Shown: positions 15,576 through 23,178 of the stretch, in pieces
Position numbering within the stretch: position 1 is the first letter of the stretch
How the letters are laid out: each line of letters begins with the position of its first letter
Source of the DNA: CAZUMH01 sp964621645
GTDB taxonomy: Bacteria > Zhuqueibacterota > QNDG01 > JAGLOF01
Reading direction: 5' to 3'
Length of the DNA stretch: 64,000 bases
Assembly: GCA_964621645.1 (NCBI GenBank)
Contig: CAZUMH010000001.1
Coordinates: 1 to 64,000 of the forward strand
Made by a program: the position numbers and the translations under genes
The notes under the pieces: model-generated
Databases searched by the model: none
What the model was told of the DNA's origin: nothing
Seen by the model: only the letters and a program-made list of their open reading frames with translations

Positions 15576-16190
15576 ATGCATCCAAAGAAAATTGTTCAAC
15601 TATTTAAAGAAAGCCACGGCTATTTAAAATCTGCGGATCTCCTGAAGCATGGGATTCATACATCCTATATAAAAAAACTTGTCGAGGAGGGAAAAATTGA
15701 CAGGATCAAGCGAGGCCTCTATCGTCTGCCTCCTGACGAACTTGTTCAGGATGAAAGGTTTACTTTTGAATATTTTGATGCAGCAGCTGCAGTCCCGAAA
15801 GGTATATTCTGTTTGTCTACGGCTTTGTATTATCACGGTCTGACTGTGACGAATCCTTCAGTACTTGAAATGGCTATTCTTCCAACACAACGAAACACCA
15901 GATTGTTCAATCTCGCAATAAGGTTTTATCGTTTTCAAAATCCGTATTACCAGTATGATATAGAAGAGATTCATACTGAATTTTTCCCGATAAAAATATA
16001 TGGCAAGGAGAAATCGGTATGTGATGCGATCCGCATGCGGCATCTCATCGGGGAAAATATTGCAATGGAGGGGTTGAATTCATATATCAAACAACCTGAA
16101 AAAGATATTAACAAACTATTGGAAACAGCCACATTTTGTAAAATCAGGCATATCGTCGAACCTGCCGTAAAAGCGATGATAGGATTTTAA
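15576..16190 (+). CDS. AbiEi-type antitoxin / transcriptional repressor
   Basis: 204 residues. The N-terminus 'MHPKKIVQLFKESHGYLKSADLLKHGIHTSYIKKLVEEGKIDRIKRGLYRLP' region is the winged helix-turn-helix of AbiEi-family antitoxins ('G.YRL' wing). The rest, with 'FCLSTALYYHGLT' and 'KIYGKEKSVCDAIRMRH', is the conserved AbiEi C-terminal domain. In the type IV AbiE system the antitoxin represses the operon and counters the nucleotidyltransferase toxin without binding it. AGGGGC lies just before the ATG; an imperfect dyad TTAC-N6-GTAA sits at 15497-15510 and could be an operator. The toxin gene starts one base after this stop. The gene is AT-rich compared with flanking genes, suggesting transfer. 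Confidence 0.9.
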   Translation: MHPKKIVQLFKESHGYLKSADLLKHGIHTSYIKKLVEEGKIDRIKRGLYRLPPDELVQDERFTFEYFDAAAAVPKGIFCLSTALYYHGLTVTNPSVLEMAILPTQRNTRLFNLAIRFYRFQNPYYQYDIEEIHTEFFPIKIYGKEKSVCDAIRMRHLIGENIAMEGLNSYIKQPEKDINKLLETATFCKIRHIVEPAVKAMIGF

Positions 16191-16191
16191 C

Positions 16192-17097
16192 TTGACTGAA
16201 ACTGGGAAAAAAAATCCGGAAGCATCTATTCATGCAAGGCTATTGAATATATCCAGAGAAACCGGCGAAAATTTTAACGCCCTTCTCAACCGCTTCTTTC
16301 AGGAGAGATTTTTAGCCAGACTCAGCATTTCCGGTTACAGGGAATTCTTCGTCCTGAAGGGTGGTTTATTACTGGCAGCCGAATCCATTACACGATTTCG
16401 TCCCACCATTGACATCGATATGCTCGCTGTCAATATTGAAAATAGTGTTGAAATCGTAAAACCGATGATTATAAAAATTGCGCAAATATCATTACCGGAC
16501 TGTGTGATATTCAATACTGACAATATAACGTATGAGGTACTGAAGGAAGATGATGAATATGAAGGAATTCGATTTAAATTTATAGCGTCCCTTGGGAAAA
16601 CAAAATCAAGAATACAGATAGACATTGGTTTTGGTGATGATGTCCCCATGGGATTTAAGGAAAGAGTGTTTCCGATTTTTTTAAATGACCTGGCGGCACC
16701 GGTACTTCTGATGTATCCCCTGGAATCAGTGATTGCAGAAAAATTTCAGGCAATTGTCTATCTTGGAGAGGCAAACAGCCGGATGAAGGATTTCTATGAT
16801 ATCTTGTTTCTCGCACAAAATAATGAGTTTTCAATGCCAATGCTTAATTCTGCTATTATGGCCACATTTGAAAAAAGAAAAACAGATATTGAAAAACGTC
16901 ATTTTATCTATGCGGAAAAATATATTAATTTAAAGACTGGTCTTTGGAATGCTTACCTTCGAAAAATTGGCAGCACTGATGCAATTTCATTTCAAGAAGT
17001 GTTAAGAAAAACAGAAAGTTTTTTGGAGCCCGTTATTAGCAAAGCAAAGACCGATCTTGTTTGGTCTCCGCAAAAATGGGATTGGGGTGTAAAATAA
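16192..17097 (+). CDS. AbiEii-type nucleotidyltransferase toxin
   Basis: 301 residues from a TTG start; AGGA lies 7 bases upstream and the gene follows the antitoxin stop by one base, which supports TTG. The motif 'FVLKGGLLLAAESITRFRPTIDIDM' contains the K-G-G and R-x-T-x-D-I-D nucleotidyltransferase signature of the AbiEii / COG2253 family; 'YPLESVIAEKFQAIVYLGEANSRMKDFYDI' is the second conserved block (E-K-x and R-x-K-D-x-x-D). Family toxins transfer nucleotides to tRNA acceptor ends or otherwise block growth upon phage infection. All key residues appear present. It is notable that this tRNA-targeting enzyme family is flanked here by tRNA-Phe remnants. Confidence 0.9.
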   Translation: MTETGKKNPEASIHARLLNISRETGENFNALLNRFFQERFLARLSISGYREFFVLKGGLLLAAESITRFRPTIDIDMLAVNIENSVEIVKPMIIKIAQISLPDCVIFNTDNITYEVLKEDDEYEGIRFKFIASLGKTKSRIQIDIGFGDDVPMGFKERVFPIFLNDLAAPVLLMYPLESVIAEKFQAIVYLGEANSRMKDFYDILFLAQNNEFSMPMLNSAIMATFEKRKTDIEKRHFIYAEKYINLKTGLWNAYLRKIGSTDAISFQEVLRKTESFLEPVISKAKTDLVWSPQKWDWGVK

Positions 17098-17226
17098 TCA
17101 ATGCTTTCTAATCTTAACTCTTAATTATTAATTGATATAAAAGTTCTGGACATGTTATATGCTGAACGCATGTACCTTAAAGACTACCAACAGTAATTTG
17201 ACATGCGTTATCTTTGGTTCACGGAT

Positions 17227-17244
17227 GGTGGGTCAAGACCCACC
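17227..17244. repeat. Palindromic repeat
   Basis: GGTGGGTC aa GACCCACC is a perfect 8-base dyad within 'acggatggtgggtcaagacc'. Similar palindromes are scattered in many bacterial genomes. No T tract follows, so it is not a simple terminator. Confidence 0.6.
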
Positions 17245-17255
17245 CTACAGAGCTC

Positions 17256-17426
17256 CTTGTTTCTAAAAGATCTCCGAAATTATTGAAAATCCGTGTGTCC
17301 CCAGTTCGACTTTAGGAGGCGCCACATACGTCCCGAAGGTGTTCGGGACGTTTTATTTTTATGAGTAATAGATTCGATTGCTCCTGCGAGTCCCGGGAGC
17401 GGAGCGAGCGGGATGGGAGGCGTCAC
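17256..17426. repeat. tRNA-Phe-derived repeat, copy D
   Basis: Same order as copy B: leader 'cttgtttctaa', then 'attgaaaatccgtgtgtccc', 'cagttcgac' and 'tttaggaggcgccac' (tRNA-Phe 3' half with a decayed T stem), a terminator at 17328-17351, and the GC-rich module from 17369 ('atagattcgattgctcctgc' to 'gggatgggaggcgtcac'). The module lacks about 25 bases present in copy A (the 'cacgacggagtcg' portion). No 22-base triplet is inserted. The gap 17098-17545 otherwise holds only the palindromes listed here. Confidence 0.85.
17328..17360 (+). terminator. Terminator hairpin of repeat copy D
   Basis: ACGTCCCGAA (17328-17337) pairs perfectly with TTCGGGACGT (17342-17351) around GGTG and is followed by TTTATTTTT. 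It may also end the AbiE transcript. Confidence 0.8.
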
Positions 17427-17435
17427 TATGATAAT

Positions 17436-17464
17436 GTGCCGGGGACCTTTGAGGTCCCCGGCAC
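17436..17464. repeat. Perfect 12-base hairpin
   Basis: GTGCCGGGGACC (17436-17447) and GGTCCCCGGCAC (17453-17464) flank TTTGA. There is no T tract on either side; it could be a REP-like element or a stem protecting the 3' end of the minus-strand regulator mRNA that ends at 17546. Confidence 0.7.
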
Positions 17465-17545
17465 GTCTTCGAATCTATCAAGATTCGAGGCAAAATATTT
17501 TCTGTAACTATTAAAAATGTCGGCTTTCCCCGACACCAGATGAAA

Positions 17546-18919
17546 TTACCTGTCGATGCTGCCCGACACTTCCGCTATCCCCAACTGCTCCATCTTCTTA
17601 TACAGCGAGGACCGGTGAATGTCCAGCACTTCCGCTGTTCGGGTCACATTCCACTTATTCATCTGCAGCGTTTTAGTGATAAAAATCTTTTCAAACGTAT
17701 GCCGTGCCTGGGCGAGGGTGCGTCCCCCCTGCTCTATTTGTTCCTGATGCGGCATTTCCATTACCGCGGCGATTTGCTGCCCGCTAATTTCCTCGCTTTC
17801 AACCAGCACCACGATCTTTTCAATGATATTCCGCAGCTCCCGCACATTCCCCGGCCAGGCATACGCCATCAACACCGCCTCGGCACCAGGCTCCAATTGC
17901 TTTAGCTGCACATTATTTTCCAGACAGTAAAACTGAAGGAAATGATCCGCAAGCGGCACAATATCATCGACCCGCTCCCGCAGGGCGGGAACCTGAATCT
18001 CAATGACATTGATCCGGTGCAGCAGATCTTCCCTGAATGTTCTTTCTCTGACAAGTTTTTTCAGATCCTTGTTGGTGGCCGTGATCAGCCGCACATCTAC
18101 CTGCTTCACCCCGGAGCCGCCGACCTTCTCAACTTCACCGCTATCGATCGCTCTGAGAATCTTGGCCTGGGCTGACAGCGACAGATCTCCGATCTCATCC
18201 AGGAATAAGGTACCCCCGTCAGCCGCCTGAAATTTCCCCTGTTTATCTGAATAGGCACCGGTAAATGATCCCTTGACATGACCGAACAGCTCGCTTTCGA
18301 TAAGCGTCTCCGGCACTGCCGCGCAGTTGACCCGTACCAGCGGTTCCGCGGCCCGGATGCTGTTAAGGTGAATCGCGCCGGCGACCAGCTCCTTTCCCAC
18401 TCCGCTTTCACCGGTGATCAGGACAGAGGTATTCTGTCCGGAGACTTTATCGACAAGATCAAAAACATGCTGCATCCGTTTGCTGACACATACCATATGG
18501 TAGCGTTCTTTGACTTCGGAGAGAAATCTGTTGCGATCCCGCATCAGCTGGCATTTATCAAGTCCGTTGCGGACTGCCAGGAACAGCCTGTCTTTCTCAA
18601 GCGGTTTTTGCAGCCAGTCATAGGCGCCCAGATGGGTGGCTTCAACGGCGGTATCGATGGTGCCGTGACCCGACATCATGATCACCACCGCCGCGGGATC
18701 GTACTGCAGAACATGTTTCAACACCTGTATACCGTCTGTGTCAGGCAGCAGCAGATCGAGAAGAACGACACAAAAATGACTATCCTGAATCAGGGTGATG
18801 GCATCACCGCCGTTCCCCACCCAGGCAGTGGTGTATCCTTTTGTGGACAGCAGGTCCTGAAGGGTTTCCCCCAGTTCCTTGTCATCATCGACGATGAGGA
18901 TGGAATCATGTCCTGCCAT
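17546..18919 (-). CDS. NtrC-family sigma-54-dependent response regulator
   Basis: 457 residues in three domains. The receiver (1-120) has 'LIVDDDKELGETL' and phosphoacceptor Asp55 in 'VVLLDLLLPDTDG'. The AAA+ domain (about 140-375) has Walker A 'GESGVGKE', Walker B 'GGTLFLDEIGD' and the sigma-54 contact loop as 'GSFTGA' rather than the usual GAFTGA. The C-terminal Fis-type helix-turn-helix reads 'NVTRTAEVLDIHRSSLYKKM'. It should activate sigma-54 promoters when phosphorylated by the kinase encoded just upstream (12-base gap, same strand). I looked for TGGCAC-N5-TTGC sites before the FecR, CHAT and matrixin genes and did not find a good one. Confidence 0.95.
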   Translation of the reverse strand: MAGHDSILIVDDDKELGETLQDLLSTKGYTTAWVGNGGDAITLIQDSHFCVVLLDLLLPDTDGIQVLKHVLQYDPAAVVIMMSGHGTIDTAVEATHLGAYDWLQKPLEKDRLFLAVRNGLDKCQLMRDRNRFLSEVKERYHMVCVSKRMQHVFDLVDKVSGQNTSVLITGESGVGKELVAGAIHLNSIRAAEPLVRVNCAAVPETLIESELFGHVKGSFTGAYSDKQGKFQAADGGTLFLDEIGDLSLSAQAKILRAIDSGEVEKVGGSGVKQVDVRLITATNKDLKKLVRERTFREDLLHRINVIEIQVPALRERVDDIVPLADHFLQFYCLENNVQLKQLEPGAEAVLMAYAWPGNVRELRNIIEKIVVLVESEEISGQQIAAVMEMPHQEQIEQGGRTLAQARHTFEKIFITKTLQMNKWNVTRTAEVLDIHRSSLYKKMEQLGIAEVSGSIDR

Positions 18920-18931
18920 GCTCGTGGTTTC

Positions 18932-21469
18932 CTATGCTGGAATCGTAAAAAAGACGCTCGTCCCGATCTCGGGTTCACTTTCGACGGTTATGGTGCCCTT
19001 GTGGTCATCGATGATCTTTTTCGTGATCACCAGACCCAATCCGGTGCCGCCGGGGGATTTGGAAAAAAACGGCATAAACAGCTGCTCCAGCTCTGTCTTT
19101 CCCATGCCTTTTCCGGTATCGGATACTTCAACCTGCACACCGGTACCGGGCATCTCACCATTTTTCGTATGCAATGATTGTACCAGCCGCGTGGTCACGG
19201 TGAGCACTCCTTTCCCCTCCATGGCCTTGAGACTGTTTTCAATCAGGTTCTGAATGACGATCTTGAGTTGCTGCAGGTCCCCCATGACATCAGGCAGATC
19301 ATCAGCCAGCTTCAACTCAACGGTGATCCCGGAACCGAGCTTGAATTTGTTTTCTTCGAGCCAGTCCTGCAGGAGTCTGTTCATGTCAAGTCGTTCGAAC
19401 TTGGGATTTTCGATCCGGGAAAACTTCAGGAAGGAGTCCGTCAGCTTCTGCAGGCGCGACACCTGAGTGTAAATGCGCTGGATATATTTATTCAGCTTTG
19501 TCTTTATTCCTTTATCTGCTTCGCATTCCATTTGCAGATGCTGGGTTGAGAGCATCACCGTTGACAGCGGCGTCTTGATTTCATGCGCCAGTTTCTGCGC
19601 CATCGATGCCCAGGCCACGGCCCGTTTCGACTGAGCCAGATCGGTGACGTCAAACAGCAAAACCAGCCTGCCGGAACGATTATCCCTGATACGCAAAGGA
19701 TTTACCGACAGTATAAAATCCGACTGAATGCCCTTTACAGTGATTGACAGTTCCTGGGTGATCATCGTCGCCGAACCCGCAAGCGCATTCTCTATTACTT
19801 CATTAAGCTTTCGCCATGCGTCGGCCTTGAAAACGGCACTGTAGTGCGCGCCGACCGATTCATCACGGATTGTGTCGACCAGAAGACATGCCCGTTGATT
19901 GATCTCTTCGATGATCCCTTTTCCGTCTACGATATATGCCGGCAATCCACTGGCATCGAGAATCTTCCGATACGCTTGATCCTGCGCTTTTCCCGCATCT
20001 GATTTTGATAGAATGAATATGAATAATCCTCCCAATACAAATCCTGTCACCAGCCCAGTCCAAGGAATTGTCACAGGAAGACTATACTGTCTTTTGATCG
20101 CATACAATTGGGTGGTCCTTCGAACATCCAGAAACCCAAATGTCAGCAGCAACTTATCTTCACCATATCCCGGATCAACAATTTGATCGACCCGCATATC
20201 CTTATCACAGAGCGCCTCAACATTCAAATCACGGTCCAAAACAAACGACGCAAACCTGTCCCGATTCTTACCCGAGACAATAATTTCATTTTCTCCGTCA
20301 TTGTTGATATCAAAGGTGATGAAGTTTTGCTGTGTTAATCCCGGGAACTGCCGCGATTTCAATACATCCAGATCGGGCCCGCGAATCTCGATTGTCCCGT
20401 CTTCCCAGCCAGTAATGATTCCACGAATACCATTGTCCATTACATTGAGACACGCAATATGGAGGTAAGATTCTTTTTCAAGTTTCTTCAGATGTTCGAA
20501 TCTGTTGTTCTGATAATCCCATATAGTGATATAACTGGGTTCCTTCTTCTTGTTATGACTTGAAAACATCACCACTATTGTTGCATCGCCATCACCATCC
20601 AGATCACAAATTTCAAAATTCATCTCGGACCATTGACCGCCCAGGCGTTTTCCCTCTTGCGGTTTGCCATGAAGAGATAACACATCTATTCTCGAAGATG
20701 TATCATCGGTGCCATGTATCATCGGATTTCCGGCACTGTAATAATTACTATTACCGGGAGCGTTGGAGCCAAGAATCAATTCCGGCTCTCCGTCATTGTC
20801 AAGATCATGCAGTGCTGTTTTTATGACATACTGCCCTGTAGCCCAGCTCCAAATCTTTCTATTATTATAAATATCAAACGCGACAATATCCCGCGGCTGG
20901 TACCCATTCCCGGTCTGCAACCGGTAGATTAAATCTAAATGTCCATCTTTGTTAATATCTATCAAATGTTCAGGTATTACCAGGCATTCCCATCCATTTT
21001 TTACATGTACTGGTCGTACGGCCGCGAGATGTTTTAGAAGTGTCTTTCCTTTATTATCCAGAATGTACAGCCAGGTAGAATCCTGAGCTGCCAGGGACAT
21101 AAAAATTTCCTTGGTCCCGTTGTTATCCAGGTCATCAATCAAGGGTACTTTGATCCTTCCCTTAAACGGCAGATGGGCTATGGTTCTATTTCGCTCAAGT
21201 TCTTCAATGAGAATATAATTACTGGCCTGTGATTCCAGAGGCACATCCTGCACAAGAACGAACTCGTCCGTTCCGTCGCCGTCCAGGTCAACAGCTATGT
21301 GAGATTCAGACGTTTTTACGTCTACCAGCTGGAACTTATACGGTAATTTCTTGCTGTCGAGTTTGTCGAGGTCGATAATGGACTTTTGTTCTTCAGATGG
21401 TTGGATGTGAGAACAACGGAAAAGCAGCAGTAAAGCGCAAAACAGACTTAATTTCAAATAAATCTTCAT
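18932..21469 (-). CDS. Histidine kinase with FG-GAP propeller-like sensor domain
   Basis: 845 residues from the ATG at 21469 (GAGGTCCTCT just upstream). A lipoprotein- or signal-like N-terminus ends 'LLLLFRCSH'. Residues about 45-465 hold at least six 'D-x-D-G-D/N-G' FG-GAP/VCBS motifs ('VDLDGDGTDEFVLV', 'DDLDNNGTKEIFM', 'IDINKDGHLDLIY', 'DLDNDGEPELILG', 'CDLDGDGDATIVV', 'FDINNDGENEIIVS'), expected to form a calcium-binding beta-propeller outside the cytoplasm. A membrane helix lies near 470-490, a PAS domain at about 500-615, HisKA with His629 in 'LAHEIKTPLS', and the ATPase with 'NLIENSLKAM' and 'GGTGLGLVITKKII'. The partner regulator follows after 12 bases. This sensor type is unusual for a two-component kinase. 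Confidence 0.93.
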   Translation of the reverse strand: MKIYLKLSLFCALLLLFRCSHIQPSEEQKSIIDLDKLDSKKLPYKFQLVDVKTSESHIAVDLDGDGTDEFVLVQDVPLESQASNYILIEELERNRTIAHLPFKGRIKVPLIDDLDNNGTKEIFMSLAAQDSTWLYILDNKGKTLLKHLAAVRPVHVKNGWECLVIPEHLIDINKDGHLDLIYRLQTGNGYQPRDIVAFDIYNNRKIWSWATGQYVIKTALHDLDNDGEPELILGSNAPGNSNYYSAGNPMIHGTDDTSSRIDVLSLHGKPQEGKRLGGQWSEMNFEICDLDGDGDATIVVMFSSHNKKKEPSYITIWDYQNNRFEHLKKLEKESYLHIACLNVMDNGIRGIITGWEDGTIEIRGPDLDVLKSRQFPGLTQQNFITFDINNDGENEIIVSGKNRDRFASFVLDRDLNVEALCDKDMRVDQIVDPGYGEDKLLLTFGFLDVRRTTQLYAIKRQYSLPVTIPWTGLVTGFVLGGLFIFILSKSDAGKAQDQAYRKILDASGLPAYIVDGKGIIEEINQRACLLVDTIRDESVGAHYSAVFKADAWRKLNEVIENALAGSATMITQELSITVKGIQSDFILSVNPLRIRDNRSGRLVLLFDVTDLAQSKRAVAWASMAQKLAHEIKTPLSTVMLSTQHLQMECEADKGIKTKLNKYIQRIYTQVSRLQKLTDSFLKFSRIENPKFERLDMNRLLQDWLEENKFKLGSGITVELKLADDLPDVMGDLQQLKIVIQNLIENSLKAMEGKGVLTVTTRLVQSLHTKNGEMPGTGVQVEVSDTGKGMGKTELEQLFMPFFSKSPGGTGLGLVITKKIIDDHKGTITVESEPEIGTSVFFTIPA

Positions 21470-21615
21470 AGAGGACCTCACAAGGACCCGATGAAATTCA
21501 ATGCTGATATAAAAGAGGTTTAAAGTGATATATAATATAGGGAGATTGTTTGAGGATTGAAAATATTTTTTAAAGATATTTTAGTATTAACGTTTTCGCT
21601 TAACGCGAACCTCGT

Positions 21616-21727
21616 TCTGCTCTTGCTCCTGCGAGCCACGATAAAGTCGGTGCGACGCAGTCCCCGGAGCCCAACGATCGGAATGGGAGGCGCCAATTAC
21701 GTCCAATACGTATAAGGGATGTTTTTT
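21616..21727. repeat. tRNA-Phe repeat family, copy E (module then terminator)
   Basis: 'tctgctcttgctcctgcgag', 'gtgcgacgcagtccccggag' and 'gaatgggaggcgccaa' give the GC-rich module in decayed form. It is followed by ACGTCC (21699-21704) and GGATGT (21717-21722) plus TTTTT, a weak version of the copy D terminator. The tRNA half is missing; here the module precedes the terminator. Confidence 0.7.
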
Positions 21728-22126
21728 CTATTCCGGCAATCCGGGATTTGATACACTACCTTCTGAGTCTACTCCCTTTGTTTCACCATTCGGCAGTATT
21801 TAAATTTCACTTGATTTTACTTCATATAATTAATAGATTTAATTTCATTGCTGAATTCAGTATGGGAGTGATAAATTGTCACTATGATTACGTACGGATC
21901 CGCATACGAGTCGGCCTCATTAATCCTCCTAAGATACCACATACAGCACACTGCGTTGCCTCATCCTCCGGCATCCGAATATAGTTTAAGGGATCGAATC
22001 GTTCCCAACTGATTTATATTTATGACTAAAGAAACCAACTTTTTGGCGATATTTCCCTATTTTATATAAAGATCACAATTTACAGCAGGATATTGTTTCC
22101 TTCATTATCGAAAGGAGGCAAGCGTT
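21728..22126. other. Intergenic, no gene seen
   Basis: An AT-rich stretch between the repeat and the FecR gene. A 78-codon frame at 21748-21984 has no ribosome-binding site and no protein-like pattern. The promoter of the FecR-CHAT genes should lie near 22020-22090, but I cannot name a clear -35/-10 pair. Confidence 0.4.
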
Positions 22127-23113
22127 ATGTCAATTTCATGGAAGCAAATGCTCGTTCCAATAATGCTGTTCATCATCCCTTTATCCACGGTTTTCAACCA
22201 GGAGAAAGATTGCATCGCTCTTGTCACTGAATTACATGGCACTGTTCAGGTAAAAAAAGCGGGGCAGTCTGGTTTAAAAAATTGTATGTGGGGGACCCAG
22301 TTTCATAACGGAGATATTATTCACACTTCAGAAAACGGACGTGTCTCTATCTTGTTCTCAAATGGCAATCTAATCAGTCTCGGGCCATCAAGTTCCATGA
22401 CCATTTCCTCAGGTCCCTCTCCGGCGAAGGAACACGGCGAATCCATCGGAACAATTGGATCTGAACTTGCCGCCGACTTGTCCGCGATTATTGTGCAGCA
22501 TGATGACGAAGGCGGTTTTGATGCCCTGGCTGGACTCCGGGGCGGTCCGGCTGCTTCTGAGATCGTTCTTTCCGCACCGTGCAATACATTGGTGGACGAT
22601 ACCCGCCCTGCTTTTACATGGACATCCAAAAAACTGTTTGAATCATACAAGGTAATCCTGTTCGACAGCCAGGGTCCTGTGTGGTCGCAGGAGACAAAAA
22701 CGACGTCACTGGCCTACCCCGAAAAGGAAAAACCACTGGTGCGAGGGGCTTCCTATTTCTGGACGGTGGAGGGCATTGACCTGATCGATGTCATTTCATC
22801 TCCAAGGATAGGATTTTCAGTGCTAACGGCGCAGAAAATGAAAACCATGAACCAATATCAGGCCAGACTCTTGAAAATGTTTGACCAGAAGAACGAATGC
22901 GCGACCTATTACACCATCATCGGCACTTACTTTGAAAAAAACGGTCTGCTGGCGGATGCGATAGAAGCGTTCCGGAAAGTGGCTGAAGCGAATCCTGAAT
23001 CTCCTCTCCCCCATGAAATCCTGGGGCGGCTCTACCGCAAAACCGGTCAGAAGGACATGGCCATTTTTGAACTCGACAAAGCGTTGCGGCTGACCAAAAC
23101 CGTCAAGCAGTGA
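22127..23113 (+). CDS. FecR-domain protein with C-terminal TPRs
   Basis: 328 residues with a signal peptide (residues 5-25) and AAAGGAGG before the ATG. 'LVTELHGTVQVKKAGQ', 'GTQFHNGDIIHTSENGRVSILFSNGNLISLGPSS' region (about 35-110) is the FecR domain, here in the exported form common next to CHAT proteins and surface systems, not the TonB-linked anti-sigma form. The middle (about 150-240) has 'SAPCNTLVDDTRPAFTWTS' and 'SYFWTVEGIDL', an Ig-like repeat typical of DUF928/FecR partners. Residues 250-328 carry TPR-like helices ('DAIEAFRKVAEANPESPLP', 'KDMAIFELDKALRL'). The CHAT gene starts 65 bases later; the two are surely co-transcribed. Confidence 0.88.
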   Translation: MSISWKQMLVPIMLFIIPLSTVFNQEKDCIALVTELHGTVQVKKAGQSGLKNCMWGTQFHNGDIIHTSENGRVSILFSNGNLISLGPSSSMTISSGPSPAKEHGESIGTIGSELAADLSAIIVQHDDEGGFDALAGLRGGPAASEIVLSAPCNTLVDDTRPAFTWTSKKLFESYKVILFDSQGPVWSQETKTTSLAYPEKEKPLVRGASYFWTVEGIDLIDVISSPRIGFSVLTAQKMKTMNQYQARLLKMFDQKNECATYYTIIGTYFEKNGLLADAIEAFRKVAEANPESPLPHEILGRLYRKTGQKDMAIFELDKALRLTKTVKQ

Positions 23114-23178
23114 CATTGTTATCGTTACGACAAAGCGCAATCTCTTCTTTAAGCAAATCTCAATCAGGAGCCGACCGT

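Larger units (their letters stand above)
15410..17326. mobile_element. Possible AbiE cassette between tRNA-Phe remnants
   Basis: The 11-12-base sequence ggaggcgccaca occurs at 15410-15421 (with one extra match to the tRNA 3' end) and again at 17315-17326, with only the two AbiE genes between. The arrangement resembles an island bounded by tRNA-3'-end direct repeats. No integrase or transposase is encoded, and the enclosed genes are lower in GC and richer in Lys/Ile codons than their neighbours. The mobility is inference. Confidence 0.35.

Noticed and set aside
22020..22126. Sigma-54 promoter before the FecR gene
   Set aside because: 'ttggcgatatttccct' lacks the TTGC half at the right distance; no good GG-N10-GC site was seen here or before 26508.
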